A DNA stretch of 64,000 bases from contig JBAIAC010000027.1 in NCBI GenBank assembly GCA_037349315.1, positions 6,789,001 through 6,853,000 of the forward strand. The letters are read 5' to 3'. Shown here piece after piece: positions 11,043 to 22,740 of this stretch. Under the pieces are notes generated by a model. It did no database searches. It saw only the letters and a list, made by a program, of their open reading frames with translations, and was not told the origin of the DNA. How positions within the stretch are numbered: position 1 is the stretch's first letter; every line of letters starts with the position of its first letter. The position numbers and the translations under genes were made by a program. This stretch comes from Chelydra serpentina. Lineage: Eukaryota; Chordata; Testudines; Chelydridae.

Positions 11043-11182
11043 GTTGTATTGTCCCCATTTTACAGATGCTGAGCTGAGGCACATAAAATAAGAGACCCGC
11101 CGAAGCTCTATGGCAGAGTTGAGAATTGAATCCCAATCTCCTGAGTCCGTCCAGTGCCTTAACCACAAAACCATCTTTCCCC
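11043..11182 (-). repeat. MIR/CORE-SINE-like copy, minus strand
   Basis: TTGTCCCCATTTTACAGATG, TGAGCTGAGGCACA, TGAGAATTGAATCCCAATCT, CTCCTGAGTCCGTCCAGTGC and CTTAACCACAAAACCATC follow the reversed core-to-head order. Confidence 0.8.
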
Positions 11183-11594
11183 TCGTGTTCCTTTGGTGAA
11201 ATGTTCTATGTAAATATGAATTATTATTCTAATGGCCGTGGTGCAGAGTGCAGAGGAGAATGATGCGTGTTGACCATAGAAGAATACGTGTGTTTTTTAT
11301 TTCAACATACCCAAAGCAGCACTCTGGACCCTGGCTGTCATATGAATGTGTATGCTGGATCTCGTTTCTTGAGAACCATCCATTAGGCAGAGGACCACAG
11401 GAAATGCTAGTAATTAACGGGAATATGAATCCCGTAGAACACAATGGCCTTATGATAATCACATTTTTCACTTTCATCAGATTTATATCCTATATTAATG
11501 TTTATTTCTCACTAATGGATTCTAAAATGAGCTGGGATGATGTATGCTGTGGTGGTCTATATCAACCATGGGAAAGGTGGGACAGCCAGAGAGG

Positions 11595-11782
11595 CATGGT
11601 CATTGGACTACCTGCTGTCCACTGCTTCCCCCTAAAATACCTGTGTAACAGGGAAACCGTTGGAGAGATACAATGATTGGAATACTCACCACCCACTGCT
11701 GCCAGCTAAAATACCTGTGCTGAAGAGTACAGTCATCGGAATGCCCACTGCCACCCCCGGTAGAATGCCTATCCAGTTGTGT
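11595..11782. repeat. Degenerate tandem repeat (three units)
   Basis: Three diverged units begin at about 11598, 11672 and 11729. Each has an ATTGG/ATCGGA start, then CCACTGC, then TAAAATACCTGTG (the third has TAGAATGCCTATCC). The spacing is uneven (about 74 and 57 bp). The open frame at 11248-11676 overlaps this but is not credible as a gene. Confidence 0.55.
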
Positions 11783-12289
11783 CATGAATTTTGCACTCCT
11801 GGGAAACCGTGTTACCAATGATGTCTGATTGTTCCTGGAAGACATGACTTTATAGACAGTGTTCCATACCCCTACTCGCCTTCTGGAGGCATGTTCTGGA
11901 AGGTAGGGGAAGGAAATCTGGTTCAATATAATGAAGAGAGTTTGGGGATCCTGCTCCTTCTAAAGCACAATTTATTTGCTCACAGCTGTCAACAAGACTA
12001 AGATTTCTTTAAAAAAAAAATCTTGCTTAAACCTTACGCACACATTTCTTATCTTGGAACTAAGGACTCTGTGAGAACAAGGGATAAATCCCTAATATAT
12101 CGGCCGCATGCATTAATTTTTCCATGGCGCAGGGAGGAGGTTAGGAGAATGAGTTTTAAGCATGAGTCATTCTCCAAAATGGATTTTAAGCCTTTTAATT
12201 GTGGAGCGTTAGCATAAAAACTTATTATTTATGAAGCTCTGGCTTGGTCTTACATGGCCCCTGTGTCTTTTTTTTTTTTTAAGCAAATC
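11783..12289. other. No recognised feature
   Basis: Unique-looking sequence with short A and T homopolymers near 12010 and 12270. Confidence 0.4.
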
Positions 12290-12450
12290 TCATTTATTTT
12301 CCCCCCCTAAAAGATGGTGTAGGATCCAATATGAGCATTATGAATATTTAATTTTCAGAGCAGGGTTTACACAATACCAGAGCGTCTGTCAGCTCGGCCG
12401 CTCTCTGCACAACGAGCATAATTTTGAGCTCCGACAGATCTTCTTGATGG
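12290..12450. promoter_or_regulatory. Candidate conserved non-coding element
   Basis: Non-repetitive block with GAGCATTATGAATATTTAAT, CAATACCAGAGCGTCTGTCA and GAGCATAATTTTGAGCTCCG. It keeps several CpGs despite AT-rich flanks, as selected elements often do. No coding frame runs through it. Confidence 0.25.
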
Positions 12451-13779
12451 GTAGGTTTTTTCCTTTATTGCTCTGTTCATATTTGGCAGTGCTGCGTTGA
12501 ACTTTGGGAGTGCACGTTTCTGGTTTGGGTACAATTCCCAATTGCCTTGGGACCAGAGCTCCTAAAGAGTGAGGTTTCCACTAAGGCACCTAAACAGAGG
12601 GGCAATTTATAGAAATGCTCAGCACCCAGCTGCTTCCATTGTGACACTTACAGCCATATTCCCCAAAAAGATCCCCACTGAACATGCTGAGATTCTTGGG
12701 GAAATGGGGCCATTTATTTTGGTGCCGAAATGGGAACGAACTATTTTGCAAGTCTGGGCCTTAAACCTTAGTCTAGCTCTGGCTTCCAAGCCTCTAAAGA
12801 AATGATCATTGGTAAGGGCGATACATACGTAGAAGATGGAGGATATTGGGGTGAGGGGTATTTAGTGGTGTTGTTTTTTCATGTACTGGCTCCTTTCTGT
12901 GGCAGCAGGATTAAACTCTGCATCATAAAGAGAAGAGGAAAGGGGAGCACCCTGAAACCCAGTGCTCTCATCTCCCTCCCTGATCCAGGCCTTCCAGCTG
13001 CCTCCCTTGTCGAGTTCTTTCCCCCAACTTTATTCCCTTCCCCAGATCACTCCACATCCCTCCTTTTCCATCACTTTTATTCCCACTAGCGTGTGGAACT
13101 TCGTCTTCTGAGCGGCCAGACTCCTCCTCCTTCCCATGGGCTCCCAGGATGTGGCCTGTCCAGTTTTGAACAAGATGAATCCCGCTGCAACATAACACCT
13201 GATATGACCTATGAAGGCTAGCCTCCACCAATGCTGTGCTTCTCAGGTTATGATACAGTGGCCTTAGAGACACTGTGACAGAAGGGGGCGTTTCTGGCGG
13301 GCTGGATTCTAACTGCACTGGAGCTCCTCCCAATGTCAATCTGCTGCACGTCTCCAGTCCATGCCTAGAACTGCTCCCGGCTTGCAGCTGCCTTACTTTA
13401 CATATCTGGCGATTGAAAAAACGTGCAGGGACAGAGATGGGGGGGAGTTAAGCTAGGTGGAAGAGTATCCGAAATGGGAATGTCTGTTAAAGTTTACCAG
13501 TTCTTTATGTCCTTGAATGATCGATCCCATTTCAGTAGAAGGGTAGGTATTTTCAAGTTGGGTTGTTATCACCTACCTAGTGTATTTTACTACTCAAGCA
13601 GGGCCTTTTACTACCCAAGTTGGGGTGTTTCATTCCCAGAGTATCTTTCTCTGTATAAAATTATTGTGTGTTACAATCAGCAACATAAGCGCTGGAGGCA
13701 CCTGAGAGACTTCAGGGTGGTAGAACTTTATTGGCTTGCTTAAAAGCAATACGATACAATAAAAATATTTCACCAGAGA
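12451..13779. other. No recognised feature
   Basis: About 1.3 kb of unique-looking DNA with short random frames only. Confidence 0.4.
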
Positions 13780-13900
13780 GAGGAATTCCCGGGTTTCATT
13801 TGAAATAGTTTAATTGTTAGTTTAAAAAAAAATAAAGTATTTCCTGGAATGTTAAAGATGTAATTAGTCCAGTTGAAAGGCAAAGTATGGCTCATTTGAA
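13780..13900. other. AT-rich block, possibly conserved
   Basis: TTTGAAATAGTTTAATTG, a nine-A run, AATGTTAAAGATGTAATTAG. AT-rich homeodomain-like cores (TAATTG, TAATTAG). Weak candidate. Confidence 0.15.
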
Positions 13901-14334
13901 AAATCTGAATGTTCTCTAGCTTTTTCTTCAGGGGCTGTATGTAAGAGGGATGGGATTTCTTCTGGGTGCTCAGATGGGTTTGTCTCTGGTGCACCAGGTA
14001 AAGGTAACAGAGCAGGAATACTGGTACTCACCAACCTGAGGATCAATTTGGGCTCATTCTACTGACTGGGAGGGTTAAAGGTGAAATTCTTACCTGACAC
14101 CTGCAAGACTTCAGACTTCCCCCCCCCCACCCCTTTTCCAGCCACATTTCAATTTCCCTACAGTATTAAATGAAAGTGATATGGGAATGCTGTTTGTATT
14201 CAGTCTTTTAGAAAACAGAGCTATAGCTCTTCAGAATGCATCATCCCTGTGCAGAGTCTAAGTCTCATTCTTACATGGAAATTCATTATTTTTCAGTTTG
14301 TACTTTTCTGCGTGTTTTTTAATGGGTCGGGGTG

Positions 14335-14580
14335 TCATCTAATGGTCACAGCAGGAGAGTGGGTTTCAGGAGTCCTGAGTTCTATTTCTCGAGCCACCAC
14401 TGACTTTGGGCAAGTCAGTTAAAATCTCCCTGACTCAGTTTTCCCCCACTGTAAAATTGTAACCGCTACCTGATAAGGTGTGTTGGGAAGCTTCATTCGT
14501 TCATTAAATGTGAAAGGCACATTGAGATATTAAGATGAAAGCTGCTGTATGAGTGCCCTGCATTATTATTTGTATAGACT
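14335..14580 (+). repeat. MIR/CORE-SINE-like copy with tail
   Basis: CATCTAATGGTCACAGCAGG (head), GGAGTCCTGAGTTCTATTTC (box-B region), GGGCAAGTCAGTTAAAATCT, CAGTTTTCCCCCACTGTAAA, ACATTGAGATATTAAGATGA and a final TTATTATTTGTA. Close to full length. Confidence 0.75.
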
Positions 14581-15394
14581 TATTTCTTTTGTTTGTTGTG
14601 CATTTTTGCTTTTAGTTACTGCTGGTCAGGTATTAAGAGGATTTTGCCAGACCAGACACCTATAATTTATATTATTTTAACAAAAATGTATGGAACTATC
14701 CCAGCAAATTTCAACAAAACACTAACTTGTGCATAACGGTTCATTAATCCCAGTTCTCCCTAACGAAGCAGGTGTTAAATGATATGACCCCCAACTCTAC
14801 AGCACAAGCCCTTTCAGAAGATGATGCACCCATACTATGCTCCTTATGTGGCACATACCTGCTTTCTCTATGTCCTAACTTCCCTTAATACCCTCGCCAG
14901 GCAGGAATATGCTGATGATATGCTAATAAGAGTCAATTATTATGCAGCTGCTGTGTTCAAAGGGATATTTCTACTGAAATGAGTTCTGTACTCTTGAACG
15001 AAATAAATATTTACCCCTGTGTTATCCATTTACATTTTGCACAAAATACACAGTAGCCGGCTGGGCTCATACACTTTATGGCTTGTCCAAATAGAAGGGC
15101 GCATGTGCGCACACACCCCCACACCATCAGTCTGGGATTGGGTCATTCCCAATGGCTCCCCACCCATCTCCTTTCTCCCCTTTCCTCACAAAGGTAGATC
15201 TTGTACAAAAAGCAGCTCTTCTTTCCTTCCGCTTTCATGCCCGGTGTGCTCTTTTGTGCTTCCCGCTGCACTGCTTTTCACTGGCTAGAAATGTTTTTAT
15301 TCTGAGAGGTTCCTTGTATTAAGCTTAGTTAGCCCAAAATGTCTCACCTCTTTCTCCCCCTCCCCCTTTCCCAACCTGATAAATGCTGCTTCTG
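14581..15394. other. No recognised feature
   Basis: Unique-looking sequence. The frame at 15019-15288 has no recognisable domain. Confidence 0.4.
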
Positions 15395-15660
15395 CAGTTA
15401 ATGTAACCTCCCCGAACGTCCTTCATTTGTCAAAGATCGCAGCCTTTTACTGCGGGTCATTATTTCACCAAGAATTCAAACAGAAATATTTCTAGTCCAC
15501 GCCGAGCGATCTATTTCGCTTCCCCACCCACCACATTAGCCTCTGAATACTCTCATTATACCATTACTAATTAGAAATTCTCTCAAATTGGCGGCTGCAT
15601 TAAAAAAAAAAAAAGACAGTGTGCTGAGCATATGGCATAATATCCTATTAATGAACACTC
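15395..15660. promoter_or_regulatory. Candidate conserved non-coding element
   Basis: A non-repetitive block with CGCAGCCTTTTACTGCGGGT, CCACGCCGAGCGATCTATTT, CCATTACTAATTAGAAAT and AATATCCTATTAATGAACAC. It mixes retained CpGs with TAATTA/TTAATGA homeodomain-like cores. The poly-A at about 15601-15614 lies inside it. Confidence 0.25.
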
Positions 15661-16159
15661 TAAATTCAAACTCAGGTCAGCTGCTCATTTCTTGCTCATG
15701 ACACCCAGGCAAGGGGGAGGGGGGGGAGAAAGCAACCTTTCTTTTTTAAATGCATAATACCAAATGCTTAGGATGCAGCAGTGCCTTGGGCCAATACTTT
15801 CTTTTACTTGGTTAATTTTTTTGTACAGTTGTAAAAATATCGTGCAAGCCAGTGACTTACTGGCTAAGTTTTCATCTGTGTTGAAATGTCCCCTTCTGGC
15901 TATAAGAAAGATCTCTCCCTGAAACAATGGAACAATACGCACCTTTCACCTACCTCCAAATTTCAGCTAATAATATACCTCCCAGACTTGCAGTGCTGAT
16001 GTACCTTAGTAGTTGCTGCCCATCCAGATAATTTAGTTTATCTGCTCTCGCAAGGCCTGTATAGGGGTTATGCAGGTAAAGGTCAAAAGAGACTATAAGG
16101 GAGGGAGAAGGGAAAGCAGGGAGTATGGTACGGTTCTCATCCATCAAAACACTTTAGCT
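15661..16159. other. No recognised feature
   Basis: G-rich tract at 15712-15728. Otherwise unremarkable. Confidence 0.4.
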
Positions 16160-16262
16160 GGTATGCTCCTTGGGGCAGGGACTGTCGACTACTGTTTGCA
16201 CAGCGCCTAGCACACTGGGGCCCAGATGTTGGTTGGTCCCTAGGCACTGCCATAATAAACGT
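16160..16262 (+). repeat. MIR-type SINE tail
   Basis: TGCTCCTTGGGGCAGGGACT, GCACAGCGCCTAGCACACTG, GGGGCCCAGATGTTGGTTGG, CCTAGGCACTGCCATAATAA. This GCTCCTTGGGGCAGGGA / GCGCCTAGCAC module recurs at 50643 (+), 40816 (+), and in reverse at 32708, 41188 and 61430. At 61430 it joins a full MIR-like body, so it is taken as that SINE's 3' part. Confidence 0.65.
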
Positions 16263-17039
16263 GATTATCCAATAATACAATGCACACGTTTTAAACATGA
16301 GCGTAAATCCCATGGAAGTCCACAGTTTAAATGTTTGGCTGGATCATGACCTAAAAGCACAGTTTTGGGTGGGGGTGGGAGTAACGGGCATGGCCTCCAC
16401 ACCGATCTGCACTGCACCATCTGGGTGGGACATTATTAGCTGCTATTTGGAGATTAAGTTGAAGCCGTGCCAACCCCTGTGTGGAAGCTCTTTTTTCAGT
16501 GTGAGGGGATTATTTTGATTTGAGTTTAAACTTGTTCCTAAATCCTAGAATCACAGACATGACAGGGTCCTCAAGAAGAGACCTCACCAGCTGAGGCTAA
16601 ACCAAAATAAGTCTGGTTTGAAACCGAAATGGGAGCATCCACACAGCTTTCTGCACCGGTTTAACGAAATCATCTTAAAACCCCACCTCAGTGTAAAATA
16701 GCGCAGTTCTGTGTGTTGCCAAGCCCATGGAATGGACAGGCTCAGTCATGGTAATGAAGGTATGGTGTGGTCAGTCATTTCCTGGCTTCAATCTGCTGCA
16801 GACCAGCAGTGACTGAAAGCTGCCCCTCAGCTCTCATTGGCTTCTCAGGCTGGTTCCCGGTGGAGAGGTGTTTGTGTCACTGCAGGCCACAGTTGCCAAG
16901 GTCTGAATGAACATGGAGGTTGAGCTCTCTGGGGTAAGTTGCTGGGGTTGCTTTTCTTTGAGTTGATGAAAATCTGCTTGCAGACGTGAGGCCTGAATGA
17001 AAGAGCAAGCCTATTTCTCGAGACGTGCAAAGGTTACCA
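16263..17039. other. Mostly unique; possible MITE remnant
   Basis: Around 16640-16700, CACACAGCTTTCTGCACCGG followed by a TTTAACGAAATCATCTTAAA stretch looks like a decayed MITE, but I cannot define both ends. The rest is unrecognised. Confidence 0.35.
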
Positions 17040-17300
17040 GCGTTTCCTAGGGAGTTTTAAACTAAAATGCTGTGAAATGTGCAATAAGGTGAAATAATTT
17101 TTACAAATTCTTGTATCTTCCCTCTCTGGACTGATGTAGTTGTCAGAGCGTTAGGCCTCATCAGTCTTGTTGTCACCAAGGTTTATAAAATTACCAAATG
17201 ATATTATGTCAGCTGATTCTTTAATGGGATAATCATTAGCCAAGGCCTGAGTAAGGTATTTTTGCCATCGCTAATTTCACCTCAAGGTCAATGTGCCAGC
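17040..17300. promoter_or_regulatory. Candidate conserved non-coding element
   Basis: AT-rich, repeat-free block with GGTTTATAAAATTACCAAAT, GATATTATGTCAGCTGATTC and GGGATAATCATTAGCC. Weak, texture-based call. Confidence 0.2.
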
Positions 17301-17478
17301 CAAAGTCTTTGGTACAGTGTTCACTGTGATGTATGCTCTTGGCACATCCTGGGCCATGGTGCCAGCTTCCACTCATTTTGGCTACAGGTTGTGCACCCTC
17401 TTTGCTGGTGTGATGTTCATCTCAGTAGGATAACTCTGCACATGGAGGGTTTCATCTAAAACCTCTGGGAGTCCAGGA

Positions 17479-17512
17479 GAGCATTGAAGTCAATGGGCTT
17501 TGGATCAGACCC
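17479..17512. mobile_element. Half copy of a palindromic MITE
   Basis: AGCATTGAAGTCAATGGGCT then TTGGATCAGACCC matches the right arm of the elements at 4409-4472 and 24758-24830. The left arm is absent or decayed. Confidence 0.55.
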
Positions 17513-17648
17513 AAAGTGCATTACATATATAATCCCAAATTCTGCAGTGACCTTATTGGCAGGTGTGTCCATTTTACCCTGATGTAGTCAGAAACAAAGA
17601 AAAATGTCATAACTGCACCAGGATGACAGCAGCATTTTAAATTTTTTG

Positions 17649-17838
17649 TAGGGATAGCTCAGTGGTTTGAGCATTGGCCTGCCAAACCCAGGGTTGTGAG
17701 TTCAATCCTTGAGGGAGCTATTTAGGGATCTGGGGCAAAAAAAATCTGTCAGGGACAGTACTTGGTCCTGCTAGTGAAGGCAGGGGACTTTCAAGGTCCT
17801 TCCAGTTCTGAGAGAGGCATATCTCCATATATTATATA
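17649..17838 (+). mobile_element. Turtle tRNA-derived SINE
   Basis: AGGGATAGCTCAGTGGTTTG (A box), AGCATTGGCCTGCCAAACCC, GGGTTGTGAGTTCAATCCTT (B box), a TTGGTCCTGCTAGTGAAGGC body, TTTCAAGGTCCTTCCAGTTC and a tail running into a TA microsatellite. Same family as the minus-strand copy at 3548-3750. Confidence 0.88.
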
Positions 17839-17850
17839 TATATATATTAA
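17827..17850. repeat. (TA)n microsatellite at the SINE tail
   Basis: ATATATTATATATATATATA-type run at the 3' end of the SINE, probably grown from its tail. Confidence 0.75.
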
Positions 17851-18565
17851 ATGAAGAGGTTGAGCTGGAATGTACAGCGGTCTGCACAGTAGAATTTTCC
17901 AGCCCTTTATATGTAAGGGTGAGGGAAGAGAGGAGGGTTAGAGGTTGAAGGTGCTTTGCTGTGCTCAGGGGCTAGGAGTGAGGAGGGATAGAGTGGAGAG
18001 ATACTGGAGAGCTGTTCCATCGGGTCCAGTCCCTCAGCTAAATGCATTGAAGAGCAGTACACTTGGTCTTGTGTTCTGAGGGTTAACGCTGAGATGAGCA
18101 CCCTGCACTCCAGGAAGAATTGAGGTTTTATTTCATAGGCATTGGGGTCATTCCTGATTTAATTATGTAAAAATTAATGTGCGTTTCTTCCCTCGTATGT
18201 CTAGGCCATCCATGGAAATTGAATTGGGTGAAATGCTGGTTAAGCTAATCACTTGCGAGTCATTATGATGGCTAAGCACAGGGATGTTGTAATCTTTTGG
18301 GTCGTCTCAAGAACCTGATTAAAGACCAGGTTTAAGACCTATGAGTTCAATCAGCCGATATCAGCGATGGTCTTTGACCGGGCTTTTCTCTATCAACAGG
18401 GAAAGCAGAATTGTTTCCAGATTTCTCACTGACTTGAAAATCCAAATCACGTGTGGTTGATTCAGTAATTGGTTGTCTGCCTTCCAAATTCTTACTGAGA
18501 AGATTATGATGGGAACCCATACCAAATTTCGGTGGAGAGATATACCATTGGGGAGGGGTCTAGGT
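17851..18565. other. No recognised feature
   Basis: Unique-looking sequence. No frame or repeat supported. Confidence 0.4.
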
Positions 18566-18615
18566 TTTTATTATTTATATAGCACCATTAGTATGCACAG
18601 TCACAGCACTATGTA

Positions 18616-18991
18616 AGATTAATAGATGTTAAGGCCACCAGGAGCCATTAGATTATCTAGTCTGTCCTGTATAACACATGCCATACAATTTCACCCCATT
18701 CCCCCTGTACTGAGCCCCCAAATTTGTGTTTTAACAAAGCCAGTCTTCCAGAAAGGCCTCCAGTCTTGATTTAAAGACATCAAGAGATGGAGAATCCACC
18801 ACTTCCTTTGGTAGTTTGTTCCAGTGGTAAATCACCCTGTTGGTTAAAAATATGCCTTTATTTTTAAATTGAATTTGTGTGTCTTAAAACTTCCAGCCAT
18901 TGATTCTTGATATGCCTTTTTCAGCTATATTTAAGAGCTGTTTGGGGACTGGTATTTTCACCCTGTAAAGATACTCATACACTGTAATCAT
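18616..18991 (-). mobile_element. CR1 LINE 3' fragment, minus strand
   Basis: TTAAGGCCACCAGGAGCC, AGATTATCTAGTCTGTCCTG, CAGTCTTGATTTAAAGACAT, CAAGAGATGGAGAATCCACC, CCTTTGGTAGTTTGTTCCAG and ACTCATACACTGTAATCA are the reversed 3' region of a common turtle CR1 subfamily. It is 5'-truncated with no reverse transcriptase part, as is usual for CR1. A short TTATTATTTATATAGCACCA repeat piece lies just before it at 18566-18612. Confidence 0.8.
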
Positions 18992-21232
18992 GAGAAGTAA
19001 CTTGTGCAAAAAAAGTAAAGCTGCCTGCCCCAAAATGGCACAGAAAAATCACACACAGTGAAATATGGTAATCCAGGCTAGAATGCTTTAAGGAAGAGTT
19101 GGGGGATTCTTTAGGGGTTAGGAATGTAGCTTGGACCACACTGAGCAGGAGGCTGCTCCAAACTTACGGAGTGGCAGGAAAGCAAGCCTGAAGTTTGGTG
19201 TGCAGCTAGGAGAACAGCACTGTCCGAGTGTGAGCAGATGGAGGAAGACAAGGGCGTGGAGGAGGAGTTCTGGAGAACTTTCAAGGTTTTCCTCCTTCCT
19301 TTCAATTTTTTCAATGGAACAGAGGGAAAGTCACTTAAGGACGACCAGGAGGTCTATCTCTATATGTAACAGTGCTATCGCTGCGGTATCTTAGCATCGA
19401 TACCATGAGAACAGAAGGTAATCTTTGCGGTGGCTTTTTTGAATGGATTAGTGAACATTCAAGACACCATGGCACTAGTTGGAAGAGCAGAGGCACGGGC
19501 ACCAGTGTCCTGGCCCAATTTCAAGCTGATCAATTGCTTGCTGCCTGCCTCCCTAACCCATCCCTGCAGTTTCAGCTGGACATGATGGCCTTTGTTCCTA
19601 AGAGCGGTTGTAGAATGGCTCTGCCTGTGAACGAGGGACCCCATTGCAATGGATAAGGAAGTGCAATGACTGGGTAAGGATGTGGGTGAATGCAACATGC
19701 TGGGGGTAAAACTCCCTCCGGAACCAGTGGGTCTCTGTGTACAGATGAGGCCCTGGAGCCGGATCTGATTTAACTGCTCTCAGTTGTTAACTGAATCTCT
19801 CCTGACTAGGACAGGGACCCAGGTGATTGAGTGTAGCACGGTGGTGCAGACCCTCTGTCTGGGAGTTTTCTCTGAGGTCCTTACTGGTAGTGCCGCTTGG
19901 CTTGGAGCTAGTGAGGGATGATTTCCAAAGCTCCCGCTGACACTTATGTACCTCCCGGGCTCCCTTAGCTGACTCCCCAAACTCAGGGCTGCCTCTCTCC
20001 TCGAGCTATTTTCCCCCTCCCCCTCCTTTTGGGGGTAAAATTCCTGCCTTTTGATTGGTTGAAAATATCTGTGGCGCTTCGCCAGCCTTCATAGTCTATT
20101 TTCTGAAGGGGGGAGGGTGGGCTTTTGTTGCTATGACAATGAGTGTCTTCATGTGAACCCTTCCACCTGGAGTCATGATGCTGCAGGGAAGAACTGGCAA
20201 GGCTCACATGCCAAGTACATGTATTAATATTTATTATTATTTATTATTGACTGTTTTTTATCTGTGTATTGTCCAGCTTGTGAATTAGATTCAGTGCTCA
20301 CATCAAGGAATCCACAGCTTATTAGCCCTGCTTTCCAGGGTGGCCTCCCATAGCCTATGATGGTCACCAAGAGTGCCATTAAACTGAAAGAATCCACAGC
20401 CTTCTGTGCCAGAAATCCCTGTACAATGATGCTGCCGTTGGCTCTGCATCTGATTTGATCTGTTTACCCCCAGAATTTGGCTCGGCAGCCAGGGCAGGTT
20501 TGGAATGCAGAGATCTGTGCCGGGATGGAGTGTTTTAGAGGTGGATTTGCATAATTGGTTATCTGCCTGATTCATGAAGGCCCCATATCATTCCTCTGTA
20601 GTTTGTCAGGTTTTTGCTAATGCATAGGCTGAGACATACAGATTTGACCTGGATATGAACATTCCCAGAGTTCAGAGCTGTTGGGGTCCAAAGGTTTTGG
20701 CTTGGCATGTGTTAGAGGTGTAGGTCAGGTATGAAGTTTGGACCTGGATTCAAACTTCCCCAAAGTTCACAAGGTTTGACTGTTCCAACACCAGCTGTGC
20801 CAGCACACTCAGACCTGTTGGTCTACTGGTGCCTGAGCTCTCTAGATCAGCGAGGGGTTGGGAGCAGCTTTTTGCCACTCACTAGCAACTTCCTCTGATC
20901 ACCTGATAGCAGTAGTGATGGATTCCAGATAGTCACTGTTCTGTGCGGACCTTTTGGGGTAGTGAATTCCTGGGGAACCTACCATTTCTATTAAACCACC
21001 TGTACATCCCAAAATAATCACAGTGCGTGAGATACAAAAGAGAGCCTTAAATCTGAAGAAACTCAGCATTTTTTACAAATAACCTGTTTATGAACAATGG
21101 GTTGTGCACGGCGACTTAATCCAGTGCCTGTGATCAGTATGATATTCCACATGCTTTGTGTCCCTGAGTAGCACTTTCTTCTTCACTGATTTACCCTGTG
21201 ACGGCTGCTTTCTCACAGTACCTGTAGTAGTA
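18992..21232. other. Long stretch without recognised genes or repeats
   Basis: About 2.2 kb. A TTATT-rich tract lies at 20221-20258. The many open frames (for example 19372-19656) show no domain and overlap on both strands. No gene, CpG island or transposon recognised. Confidence 0.4.
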
Positions 21233-21244
21233 CCAGCAGGGGGC
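21233..21244 (+). promoter_or_regulatory. CTCF-like core motif (candidate)
   Basis: CCAGCAGGGGGC matches all twelve positions of the vertebrate CTCF core CCASYAGRKGGC. The three bases after it (TTG) fit the extended consensus poorly. Motif match only; occupancy is unknown. Confidence 0.4.
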
Positions 21245-21750
21245 TTGCTTATTCTATTTGAATTCAGATAGCCATAAAAATGTAGACTGAGTGAATTACT
21301 ATGTGCTATAGGGGAATGTTTAATGCAAAGAAGTAAGGGCGGGGAAGCTAGCTGTGTCGTAATATTCATAAAGTGTGTAATCCCTGGGAGAAAGCCTAAC
21401 CCTAAGTGTATGGCAGTCTCTCTATCTCTTCTGTGAGTGGTGTCAGAGACTCCTGGTGCATGTAGTCAGAATTCCTGACATACAGAGCTCTCTGCTCTTG
21501 TTCAGAAAGGAAATTCTGCCAGGGATTCTGTTTCTGCATCCTCCAGCAGAAATTAGTCATTTTAAGATAATAACAATAATCCGATTACAAATGTAGTTGA
21601 ATTGTGTGGAATCTGAATTCCGTAAGCTTGATGGGGCTTGAGTATTTAACAATAACACTAGCCTTTGGTGTTGGTGGTGTAGTGCCAGCAGTGTGCTCAC
21701 AGCGCTACTAGATAGAGAACCTGACATTTGAAAAAAAAAAAGGGGGGCTT

Positions 21751-21885
21751 CAAGTTAGGCTCCTAAATCCATTTTTAGGCACCTACATTGTAACTTTAGT
21801 GGTCTGATTTTTGCCAGTGCTGAACTCCCATTGATCTCAGTGGAAGCTGCAGGGGACTCTGCCTTATGGAAAATCCAGCCACTTA
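21751..21885. mobile_element. Palindrome-type MITE fragment
   Basis: Contains AGGCTCCTAAATCC, GTGGTCTGATTTTTGCCAGT, GAACTCCCATTGATCTCAGT and GGAAAATCCAGCC. The CCCATTGA-TCAGTGG centre and GATTTTTGCC/GGAAAATCC flanks form a diverged hairpin like other palindromic MITEs in the window. Confidence 0.5.
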
Positions 21886-22539
21886 AATCCACATACAGGC
21901 ATGTAAATAAGAACCCAACTTGGGCCCCCATTTTTTAAAAAAAGATTGACAGTACAGACAGAGCTGGCTGCTGTTCGTTTGCAACAGAAGGCCCCAATCC
22001 TGCAATCTGATCAACGTTGCTGAATCAGCGTGGAATACCACTGAGCACAGGGGTCCAGCCGCATGGACCCAGTTGCAAGACTGGGGTCTAAGCAAGACGG
22101 GCACGGAGCAGAGAGAATTGTTGTTGTAGGTAATTGCTTTCTAGAACAGGGTTAGGAAAACTGGTGAGAACTGAAACGAGGCGATCTTATTGTTGGAGTT
22201 ATTAACCTTGTCTAATTTTGGTGTCAGAGATTGAGGATTGATTTTATGTTGTAGAATGGTAAAAACGATATAAAGATGTGCGTTTTTAAACAGCTTGCAG
22301 AGTGTCTTTTAGTTTGAGTTCCACTTTGTTTCTTTCAGTTCAGCTGATGTCTAAGCAGTAGCCTCTCTCGGTAAGTGACTGAAGTGCTGCTGGGCCACTG
22401 CTCCATTCCAGACTCTTTCAAGACCATCACTGTCCATATCAAATCAAGACGCTTGCTGCAATGTTCACGGAAATGTAATTTGATTTGCCTTTGTCAACAG
22501 AATCGGTGGAAACCTCCCCTGCCTCAATAAATATCCCTG
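21886..22539. other. No recognised feature
   Basis: Unique-looking sequence. Confidence 0.4.
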
Positions 22540-22740
22540 CAGGGTAGCGCGTGCTTTGTAAATAATTTTCATTGTAACCCCCTCTTGCTAGCAGGGTGGA
22601 GAGTTGAGAACATTCATCAAGTCACACATTAAGAAAATAATTTTCTTGCACGTAATTTGCGCAATAAATAAGGCCCACGATTTCTCACTCCTGCCGCAAG
22701 GAAGTTTAAAGAGCTGTCTTTTCTGAAAGCCGGTGTGTCT
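22540..22740. promoter_or_regulatory. Candidate conserved non-coding element
   Basis: Repeat-free block with GTAAATAATTTTCATTG, ACACATTAAGAAAATAATTT, GCACGTAATTTGCGCAATAA and CCTGCCGCAAGGAAG. TTGCGCAA is a palindromic C/EBP-type core (22658-22665). Enhancer role is inference. Confidence 0.25.

Noticed and set aside
17649..17720. Functional tRNA gene
   Set aside because: The A and B boxes are those of the SINE head; it lacks a full acceptor stem and continues into the SINE body.
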